Assembly: GCF_022965805.1 (NCBI RefSeq)
Contig: NC_133105.1
Coordinates: 24,314,978 to 24,378,977 of the forward strand
DNA length: 64,000 bases
DNA from: Primulina eburnea
Taxonomy: Eukaryota; Streptophyta; Magnoliopsida; Lamiales; Gesneriaceae
Direction of reading: 5' to 3'
Under the pieces are notes generated by a model. It was not told the origin of the DNA. It searched no databases and saw only the letters and a program-made list of their open reading frames with translations. Position numbers and translations under genes: made by a program. This document shows, piece after piece, positions 54,910 to 64,000 of the stretch (position 1 is the stretch's first letter; each line of letters opens with the position of its first letter).

Positions 54910-56261
54910 CATTCTAAGATGAGTCTCGAGGTGTTGGTTTATGGTCTTTAGGCTTGGATTGAAAGAGTGATTGAATAAGATAGCAAATTTTAGTGAGTTT
55001 CCATGTCCAGAGGCTACCCGGACTCCGAACGGAGTCCATGTCTTTTTCATTTGAATATTAGAAATTTCAGTGCCTACCCGAACCCCTACACGGGATCCGT
55101 GTACCCTTTTTTTTAAATTTTTTTTTTAAAATATGAATATAAAGTATATGATTTGTTTTGTGGGTATGAATATAAAATATAGGATTTGTTTTGGAGTTCT
55201 ATGTCATAGTTTAGTACGATGATTAAACGAGGTCAAGTTCCGAGTGATTTAGAATGTCATAGATATTTACTTCGATGGCAAGTCCGAATACCTACGTCTA
55301 AGCTATGAAATATAAGTGTTTGAACTCATGTTAGTATATGCAGCAGTGGCCCCAAGCGAGATCCAACGAATCCCTCAACGCCAAGTAAGTATGTTCGACG
55401 TGCAAAAAAAATACTTTCAAGTTTTTGAGGTATGCTAAATGTCTTGTGACCAATTTATGTATGAGATTGGAAAGTGGTAAAGAATGATCAGGGACTAATC
55501 CACCTCGTTAAAGCATGAACAAGTTTAGATCAGGATTAGAAAGCGGTAAAGCATGACTAGAGACCAATCCACCCGTTAAAGCATGAACGGGGATCTCATG
55601 TATGTGGCAGTGGATCTTCCTGTCAACCCAGTACAGTGGTTTAATCTGATCAGGCGCATTTATGTATGAGTCACTTGCTTTGAAACATATCTCTACCCAA
55701 AATGATGTTATGTATGCTCAAGTACTATGTATGATGCAGGTATGTTTAAAAAAAATTTATGATGATGGCACGTCTATGTTTATGCTACTACGTTCAAGTT
55801 TCAAATATGTACGCTCTTTTTTAAAGATGCATGTGGTTTTATTACGTATTACTTGATACCTCCAGTTTATATATGTTGAGTCTTTAGACTCACTAGACTT
55901 GGTCGATGCATGTGAGGATGCATTTGAGGAGACGAGGGGTGAGGAACAGTGAGTTGGCTTGGACTGAGCAGAAGGCTAAACCCGAGGACCGCCATGTTTT
56001 AAGAATTTATGAAAGTTTCAAATACTCTGATTTCATGTTTGTTTACGATGTTCTAAAACAAGTATTTTTGTTAGCAAAATTTTTATGGTGATCTTTTGTT
56101 GCAAATACTTTTAGATGGTAGACAAACTTGAGTGTGGTTGGTTTTTGACAAATGTTTTTAGACGAACGAGGCATTTTAATGCAAATTCGAAAGTTTATTT
56201 TATATTTTAAAAAAATTATTTTTTCGCAAATTTTAAGTAGTGTAAAGTACGGTATGTTACA
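54910..56261 (+). mobile_element. 3' part of the solo LTR, third copy
   Basis: It is nearly identical to 36027-37378 with a handful of substitutions and ends TATGTTACA followed by GATAG. The 5' part and the MITE are absent because the sequence starts abruptly at 54910. Confidence 0.88.
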
Positions 56262-56565
56262 GATAGATTCGATCGGTAAGAAAGATATAGTCATGATTGA
56301 TGATTTATTCTGATAGAAGAAGTGGCCATCGAAGTGTTGCATCAACGAGATTAAGAGATACAATAATTATGCACAAGCACAATAAATCAATAAAACATGG
56401 AAAATATCATTTAATAAGATATATATCATAATTTCCAGGCCATCTACAAAAGTTATAGGAAGAACGGTAAAAATAAATTCCTCACCTTGGTAACTTACTA
56501 CAGATGAGTGTGAGAATCTAAATTTCAAGCCAATCCTATTGATCAAGGTGATTAACATTAGTATA
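56262..56565. other. spacer, third copy
   Basis: It is nearly identical to 37379-37682. I recognise no gene in it. Confidence 0.7.
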
Positions 56566-57815
56566 CACTACAAAAAAAAGACTAAAGACAATGGTGAAAA
56601 ACCGTTGTTGTATGTCTTGAAAAATCGTTGCTAAATCCCCTGTGGTTAAAGGGTACGCTCAAAGACAACGGTGAAAAACCGTTGTCGTAGACATCAAATA
56701 CAACGGTGGAAAACCGTTGTGGTATGTCTTGAAAAACCGTTGTTAAATCCCCTGTGGTTAAAGGATACGCTCAAAGACAACGGTGAAAAACCGTTGTCGT
56801 AGACGTCAAATACAACAGTGGAAAATCGTTGTCGTATGTCTTAAAAAACCGTTGTTAAAGCCCTTGTGGTTAAAAGGTGCGCTCAAAGACATCGGTGAAA
56901 AACCGTTGTAATAGAAGTCAACGACAACGGTGAAAAACCGTTGTAAAATGATATTTGCGACAGACTCCATACAAAAACCCGTCGGAATTAGCGACGGTTT
57001 CTTAACCGTAGCGACGGTTAATAATAACCGTCGCTACTTTAGCGACTGTTTATCATTACTTGTCGCTAAATATAGCGACGACATTCATGTAAAATACCGT
57101 CGCTACGTAGCGACGATTAATACATGAATTCCGTCGCTAATATTTTCGGTAAAATAAAAAAATTAATAATTTAATAAATCTGTTTTGTTAATTGGTACAA
57201 TCGTGTAAGAGATAAAAATATTTAAGTGTCGTGAAGTGATAAAATCGTATAAGAGATAAAAAATTTAATTGTTTTGAAGTGGTAAAATCGTGTAAGAGAT
57301 AAAAATTTTAAGGTTGTGAAGTGGTAAAATCGTGTAAGAGATAAAAATTTCAAGTCTTGTGAAGTTGTAAAATCGTGTAAGTGATGAAAATGGAGCGAAT
57401 TTGCATGTATTTATAGAGAGTGTTGGAAGAAAATGGAGGGAAATATAGGCGGGATCGAATTTTTGAAATTGGCGACGGTATTTCTAAAACTGTCGCTAAT
57501 ATTCGCGACAGTGTTTGTAAAACCGTCGCTACTATTTGCGACGGTTTTAGATATTTTGTCGCTAATTTCAAATTAGCACTGGGTGCACTTGATTCTGTTG
57601 CTTACTTTAGCGACGATTTACAATAAACCGTCGCAAAGTTGAAATTAGCGACCCTTATCTAATACCGTCGCTAATATTACCGTTGTGTTCTATTTGTAAC
57701 CCACGTCAATCGACAACGGTTTTTCTAAAACCGTTGTCGATTGTCCAAAAAACACGCTAATGGACAACGGTTTATGAAACCGTTGTCATAAACGTTCAAA
57801 GACAACGGTTGTAAA
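56566..57815. mobile_element. CACTA element 2, third copy, interrupted by copia
   Basis: It starts CACTACAAAAAAAAG and ends in GTAAA before the copia LTR, exactly as 37683-38946. A short palindrome near 57670 is missing. Confidence 0.88.
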
Positions 57816-59895
57816 TGAAAGCGGACCGGTTACGGTGGCCGGAAGCGCAACGGAAGTCAAAAAATTTCAAATTTAATCAAGAATTTTCGGCCACCATGTT
57901 TATTGTGCAATATTTACAAAATAACACCATAAATCATACATAGGGTGTTTGAAGAAGGTTTACCTATCAACCCCTTGAGGTTGATGTATGGCTCCAACTT
58001 AGTTGACAAGCAACTAAGCTCTTCAAGGTTGATGAGTCTACAAGCTCCTCCAACTCCAAAATTAAGCCCACCACTAGCAAGGTAAAACCCCTCTTGATTT
58101 GCACTAGAAAAATCAAGAGGATTTTTCAATGAGAAGATTTTATTCTCCAAGAAAATGAAGAACAAAAGAGAGAAAAATTTGAGAGAAATTGGGAGAGAAA
58201 AAATCGGCCAAGTGAGATACAAGAATGGAGGAGTGAAGTCTAGTCTTGGGTGTGGGAAAAGTTGGGAGAAAAAGTTGCATGACTTTGCAATTTTTTTTAA
58301 TCAAAAGTATTCAAGACTCTTCACCTCCCAAGCATGCAAACCCTAGCATGTCTCACATATATTATATGGTTTTTAACACATTAAAAAACCATGGACTAAA
58401 TTTTAATTATCTCAAACACATTTGAGATTAATTAAATACTTCTTGAATTTATTCAAGTCCCACTAGTTAAATAATTATTTTAATTGAGTTCTACAAGACT
58501 CAATATTATTTAATTAATTCAACACTTGAATTAATTTAATTATTTAGACTCTACTAGGTCCACTAGTGTTTAATTAATTCAACACTTGAATTAATTTAAT
58601 TTAGTCCACAATAATGTTTATGAAAATCACAATTTTCAACTACATTATTTACTTGGCCAAATTTTAATCTTAGGAACACTTCCATAAATTAAAATTTATA
58701 TTTCTCTCTTAGAAGTCATACTTCTATTTTTCTTTACGCTTATAAACACATTTATAAGCCGTTCAACACATTGAACTATTTTACTTCTCATCGGGGTTTA
58801 CAAAGCCAATACTTGTGTGGCCCTCAATGGTTCATTGATACAACTAGCCGTGGGTTCACATCTCAATGTGATTCGGACTAAACATGTCCTTATTCGAGCA
58901 TACCCCAATTGCTCCATTCTTACTTATCAACTCCTTGATAGTAAGAACGTCAGAACTCAAGTCTGATAGTACCCAACCAATCACGTTAAACGCCTAGCAG
59001 CATCGCTTACGTGATTCCCTAGGTATCACATGATAGTGCCTGCAAGAACCATTCAATTATGGTTAGCGTACAGTACGGTCCCTTCAACTCATATATCCCG
59101 ACCGATTCGACAACTATTGGTTTATCGAGAGTTGTCAATGAATCGATACTATGTGTCATGTTGTGGTTGCATCGATGGTGTAATCTATGAAACCCCTTTC
59201 ATAATTACCACCATACTCTGATCAGAGATTTCAACCCACACATACACGAAAAGCACATAGGATATCCATACCCGTAGGTAAGCGGTGAATCCCCGGCTAC
59301 AATGCATCGACTCCTATATGTTTCACCGTAACACCCAACCTTGCCACCTGATGACCCCATAAGAGTCGGTAAACAAGTCAAAGTGAAACGCTAGCACATA
59401 GAGTCTCAATATTGTCCCGGGTCATAAGGACTAATGGTGTACAACCATAAACTAGGACTTTTCCACTCGATAAGTGAGAACCACTTGGAAAGTCCTTTAT
59501 AGAGGGTTGTTCAGTGCACTCTACAAGGAGCACCTATCTGCATGCTCGGACATCACAATGTCCCCTACCAATGAAACATGGTACTCACATCGCAGATACT
59601 AGTCTCTAACTCGAGCGGCCTTTATCCTTCTTAGTGGCGGCTGAATCGACTAGGAACGGTTTAGAATATACAGTATTCCAAATATGAGTTTCATAATACT
59701 CATCATATGAGCATCTCATATTCTTTCTACTATTTGTATATTCAAGGACTTTATCTATGCAACTAGCATGGGTATTAAGATAAAGATGCGCCAAATTAAT
59801 AAATTCAAATATTATTAAAATAAAGATAGTTTATACAAAGAGTTTCATCGTGAACAGTCGGCCAACACTTGGCTCGACGTGCACCTACTCTAACA
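57816..59895 (-). repeat. 3' LTR of copia C
   Basis: It matches 38947-41027 with scattered single-base differences, such as GTAAGAACGTC versus GTAAGAAAGTC and GGTACTC versus GGAACTC. Confidence 0.92.
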
Positions 59896-59909
59896 ATCTC
59901 CCACTTGCA

Positions 59910-61868
59910 CTAGAGCCAACTACCCATATACTTCAGACCCATTGATTCGCGATGCTTCTCGAATGATGGTCCTGGTAAAGGCTTAGTTAGTGGATCAGGA
60001 ACATTATCTGCGGAGCCGACTTTGTCGATCGTGACATCTCCTCTTTCCACGATCTCTCTGAGGATGTGGTACTTTCTCAATACGTGTTTGGACTTCTGAT
60101 GAGACCTTGGCTCCTTCGCCTGAGCTATGGCTCCCGTGTTGTCGTACATCACCGGGATAGGAGCAACTCCATTTGGAATGACGCCCAACTCTTGGACGAA
60201 ATTCCTAATCCAAACAGCCTCCTTTGCTGCAGCCGATGCAGCAATGTATTCTGCCTCAGTGGTGGAATCCGCAGTACTGTCTTGCTTGGAACTCTTCCAA
60301 GAGACAGCACCACCATTGAGCAAGAATATGAATCCGGATGTTGACTTCGAGTCATCAACATCGCTTTGGAAGCTAGAGTCGGTATAGCCTTCCAATTTTA
60401 GTTCTCCACCCCCATAGACCAAAATTAACTTATTGGTCCTTCTCAAATACTTGAGGATGTCTTTCACAGCTTTCTAGTGTGAAAGACCAGGGTTGGATTG
60501 ATATCTACTCACTACACTTAGTGCAAATGCCACGTCAGGACGTGTAGATATCATCCCATACATGATATTACCAATAGCCGAAGCATACGGAATTCGTGTC
60601 ATCGCCGCTATCTCTGCATCAGTCTTGGGAGACATATACTTGGATAGGGACACGCCATGACACATTGGTAGATGTCCTCTCTTGGACTCATCCATCGAGA
60701 ACCGCTTCACGATGGTATCAATGTATGTGGACTGGGTGAGACCAAGCAACCTTTTTGATCTATCTCTATAGATCTGTATTCCTAATACAAAAGATGCTTC
60801 ACCCAAGTCCTGCATTGAGAACTTACTTGCTAACCATATCTTTGTTGATTGCAACATTCCTACATCATTCCCAATGAGTAGAATGTCATCAACATAAAGA
60901 ACAAGGAATGTCACAGCACTCCCACTGACCTTCTTATACACACAGGGTTCCTCAGGATTCTTAGTAAAACCAAACTCTTTGATTGTACTATCGAATCTGA
61001 GGTTCCAACTCCTCGATGCCTGCTTAAGACCATAAATAGATCTTTGAAGTTTGCATACCATATGCTCACTTCCAATAGATGTAAACCCCTCAGGTTGAGA
61101 CATGTAAATCTCTTCCTTAATATCCCCATTAAGGAAGGCTGTCTTCACATCCATCTGCAATATCTCATAGTCATACCATGCAGCTATGGCTAGCAATATC
61201 CTAATGGACTTGAACATCGCAACTGGAGAAAAGGTTTCCTCATAGTCAACACCTTGCCTTTGAGTATACCCTTTTGCTACCAATCGCGCCTTGAAGGTCA
61301 ATACCTTCCCATCCGCCCCAAGTTTCCTCTTGACAATCCATTTACACCCTATGGGAACAATTCCCTCAGGTGGATCCACGAGATTCCACACTTGGTTCGA
61401 ATGCATGGAATTCATCTCAGATTCCATTGCTTCAAGCCATTTGGATGAATCGGCATCAGATAACGCTTCCTTGAAGGTCCTTGGATCACATCCAAGGTTA
61501 GGCTCATCATGGCCCTCTTCAAGAAGCAGACCATACCTCATAGGTGGTCTCGAGACTCTCTCGGTTCTTCTAGGAGCTTGTATCTCCTCTCTTGGTTTCT
61601 CGGGTGTGGGTTCTACAACTGTGGGTGTCTCTCGAACCTCTTCGAGTTCTATCATCTCGCCTTTTCTATCCAATAGAAATTCCTTTTCCAAAAAGGTTGC
61701 GTTCCTAGAAACAAACACCTTTGTTTCTTGGGGATGATAGAAGTAATATCCAACTGAATTCCTTGGATATCCCACAAAGTAGCATAAAATGGATCGACTA
61801 TCTAATTTATCTCCCACTGTCTGCTTCACATAAGTAGGACACCCCCATATTCTAAGATAAGAATACTT
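59910..61868 (-). pseudogene. copia C pol 3' part (integrase end, RT, RNase H)
   Basis: From 61868 it reads the integrase end (YSYLRIWGCPTYVKQ), the inter-domain linker, RT with QMDVKTAFLN and LVLYVDDILLIGND, and then a TAG at about 60473-60475 where copia B has Trp (SHWKAVKD). After the stop the frame goes on through RNase H ([24 protein letters not shown]) to 59910. The upstream half is lost to the copia D insertion. The stop sits in the RT-RNase H connection, so the RNase H would not be made. Confidence 0.88.
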
Positions 61869-63477
61869 TGTTAGAGTAGGTGCCCGTCGAGCCAAGTGTT
61901 GGCCGAGTGTTCACAATGAAACTCTATGTATAAGCAATCTTTATTTTAATAATATTTGAAATTATTAAATTTTTGGCAAATCTTTATCTGTATACCCATG
62001 CTAGCTGCATAGATAAAGCCCTTGAATATACAAATAGTAGAAAGAATATGAGATGCTCATATGATGAGTATCATGAAACTCATATTTGTAATACTGTATA
62101 TTCTAAACGGTTCCTAGTCGATTCAGCCGCCACTAAGAAGGATATAGGCCGCTCGAGTTAGAGACTAGTATCTGCGATGTGAGTACCATGTTTCATTGGT
62201 AGGGGACATTGTGATGTCCGAACATGCAGATAGGTGCTCCTTGTAGAGTGCACTGAACAACCCTCCATAAAAGGACTTTCCAAGTGGTTCTCACTTATCG
62301 AGTGGAAAAGTCCTGGTTTATGGTTGTACAGAATTAGTCCTTATGACCCGGGACAACATTGAGACTCTATGTGCTAGAATTACACTTTGACTTGTTTACC
62401 GACTCTCATGGGGTCATTAGGTGGCAAGGTTGGGTGTTCTGTCGAAACACATAGGAGTCGATGCATTGTAGTCGGGGATTCACCGCTTACCTTCGGGTAT
62501 GGATATCCTATGTGTTTTCATGTGTATGTAGATCGAAATCTCTGGCCAGAGTATGGTTGTAATTATGAAAGGTGTTTCATAGATTACACCATCGATGCAA
62601 CTACGACATGACACATAGTATCGATTCATTGACAACTCTCGATAAACCAATGGTTGTCGAATCGATCGGGATATATGAGTTGAAGGGACCGTACTGTACG
62701 CTAACCATAATTGAATGGTTCTTGCAGGCACTATCATGTGATACCTAGGGAATCACGTAAGCGATGCTGCTAGGCGTTTAACGTGATTGGTTGGGTACTA
62801 TCAGACTTGAGTTCTGACGTTCTTACTATCAAGGAGTTGATAAGTAAGAATGGAGCAATTGGGGTATGCTCGAATAAGGACATGTTTAGTCCGAATCACA
62901 TGGAGATGTGAACCCACGGCTAGTTGTATCAATGAACCATTGAGGGCCACACAAGTACTAGCTTTGTAAATCCCGATGAGAAGTAAAAATAGTTCAATGT
63001 GTTGAACGGCTTATAAAGGAGTTTATAAGCGTAAGGAAAATTAGAAGTATGACTTCTATAAAGGAGAAAATAGTTCAAAGTGTTGAACGGCTTATAAATG
63101 TGTTTATAAGTGTAAAGAAAAATAGAAGTATGACTTCTATGAGAGAAATGTAAATTTTGATTTATGGAAGTGTTCCTAAATTAAAATTTGGCCAAGTGAC
63201 TAATGTTTTTGAAAATTGTGATTTTCATAAACATTATTATGGACTAAATTAAATTAATTCAAGTGTTGAATTAATTAAACACTAGTGGGCCTAGTAGAGC
63301 CCAAATAATTAACTTAATTCAAGTGTTGGATTAATTAAATAATATTGAGTCTTGTAGAGCTCAATTAAAATAATTATTTAACTAGTGGGACTTGGGTAAA
63401 TTCAAGTAATGTTTAAATAGTCTCAAATGTGTTTGAGATATTTAAATTTAGTCCAAAGTTTTTAATTTGATTAAAAA

Positions 63478-63487
63478 CTATATAATA
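63478..63487 (+). promoter_or_regulatory. TATA box of the copia D LTR
   Basis: CTATATAATA is the clearest TATA match in the LTR and is conserved in copia A (about 22342-22351, - strand) and, slightly shifted, in copia B. Transcription would start about 30 nt downstream. Confidence 0.55.
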
Positions 63488-63706
63488 TGCATGCATGGGA
63501 GGTGAAGAGTTGGGGAATACTTTTGATTAAAATAATGGTTGGCATGCAACTTTTTGAATCAACTTTTTGCAACCCCAAGACTAGTCTCTCCTCCCTCATA
63601 ACACATGTATGTTGGCCGAAATGCTCTCCCATTTTTCTCTCCCAAAATTTTTCTTCTTTTGTGTTCTTCAATTGTTGAAGAATAAACACACTTCTCTTTG
63701 AAAAAT

Positions 63707-63877
63707 CCTCACATTTTTCTAGTGCAAATTGTGAGGGGATTTCCCTAGTTAGTGGTGGGCCTAATTTGAAGGAAAGTTTCAAGGATTTGGAGGAGGAGCT
63801 TGTAGATCTTCATGCCATTCAAGAGCTAAGGTGTTTATACCTTAGTTGGAGCCATAAAATCAATCCTTGTGATTGAT
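63707..63877 (+). ncRNA. three-hairpin module in the copia R/U5 leader
   Basis: In the copia D sense strand the stems are CCTCACA/TGTGAGG (63707-63713, 63730-63736), CTAAGGT/ACCTTAG (63826-63832, 63839-63845) and ATCAATC/GATTGAT (63859-63865, 63871-63877). The equivalents in copia A (21947-22117) and copia B (39097-39251) keep pairing through paired substitutions. The donor-like AG|GTAA follows two bases after the last stem. It is a predicted RNA structure with no known family. Confidence 0.5.
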
Positions 63878-64000
63878 AGGTAATTTTCTCAACATCCTAT
63901 GAATGGTGTTTATGTTTTTGTAAATATTACACAAAGTCTAAGGGGTGGCCGAAATTTGTGCCTCAAAATTTCGAATTTTCGCTTCCGTTGCGCTTCCGGC

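Larger units (their letters stand above)
57816..61868 (-). mobile_element. 3' part of copia C (third copy of copia B), cut by copia D
   Basis: The LTR 57816-59895 (2080 bp) and internal sequence to 61868 match copia B at the same site in the CACTA element, with a low level of substitutions. At 61868 the integrase gene is cut by a + strand LTR. The 5' half of this copia is not in the window. Confidence 0.9.
61869..64000 (+). mobile_element. copia D 5' LTR (+ strand), runs off the window
   Basis: It starts TGTTAGAGTAGGTGCCC directly after copia C integrase sequence and follows the reverse complement of the copia A LTR for 2132 bp, ending in CGCTTCCGGC. By comparison about 20 bases of LTR remain outside. 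It has two 80-bp units like copia A but its own hairpin stems (63707-63736, 63826-63845). The last five bases before it are TACTT, the expected left half of a target duplication. Whether a full element or a solo LTR follows cannot be seen. Confidence 0.9.

Noticed and set aside
61860..61895. Apparent start [10 protein letters not shown] of the 473-codon frame
   Set aside because: These first codons are read from the copia D LTR across the insertion point and do not belong to copia C pol.

Overview
This window is nuclear DNA of a flowering plant, most likely a eudicot, and consists almost entirely of transposable elements. The evidence is Ty3/gypsy and Ty1/copia pol genes of plant type, primer binding sites matching initiator tRNA-Met, CACTA and hAT-type nonautonomous DNA elements, and long AT-rich LTRs. 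I recognise no host gene, tRNA, rRNA or CRISPR array. The species cannot be named from the sequence.

Left part (1-29.7 kb) is a nest. The host is a decayed Tat-type Ty3/gypsy element on the + strand, with protease, RT, two RNase H domains and integrase recognisable between about 1.4 and 9.3 kb. It is interrupted by an LTR-like insertion (4981-6785), by a complete 1151-bp CACTA element (7126-8276, TSD TGG) and, in its 3' region, by a complete Tekay-like chromodomain gypsy element on the - strand (10860-28731, TSD CGAGC). The Tekay element carries an extra coiled-coil ORF upstream of gag. Its RT gene is itself split by a 9350-bp Ty1/copia element on the - strand (copia A, 14608-23957, TSD ATCTA). 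Tat LTR-like sequence resumes after the Tekay element, to about 29.7 kb.

Middle part (29.7-38 kb) holds simple repeats, three copies of a GTGAGACGGTCTCAC-type MITE (two forming a long inverted pair), a copia fragment lacking most of its RT (31630-33557), an LTR-like fragment, and a 3087-bp solo LTR (34292-37378, TSD GATAG) that contains a 431-bp hAT-type MITE.

Right part (37.7-64 kb) repeats one locus. A CACTA element is interrupted by copia B (- strand, from 38947), whose 1075-codon pol frame is open. At 48007/48008 the sequence jumps back into the CACTA element and runs through a noisy second copy (48008-54909) full of small deletions. At 54909/54910 it jumps again into a clean third copy (54910-61868), which starts inside the solo LTR and ends where another copia LTR on the + strand (copia D, 61869 to the window end) is inserted. 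The noisy copy shares private variants with the first copy but not the third, so an assembly patch plus a retained second haplotype is the simplest reading. A real tandem duplication of about 18.9 kb is the alternative.

The most interesting biology is in the copia family. Its LTRs contain three adjacent hairpins in the transcribed R/U5 part whose stems change by paired substitutions between subfamilies. Just inside the last hairpin is a conserved AG|GTAA donor-like site, and 12-16 nt before the gag ATG is a conserved pyrimidine-rich CAG acceptor-like site. Together they would define a leader intron of about 1.9 kb that removes the primer binding site.
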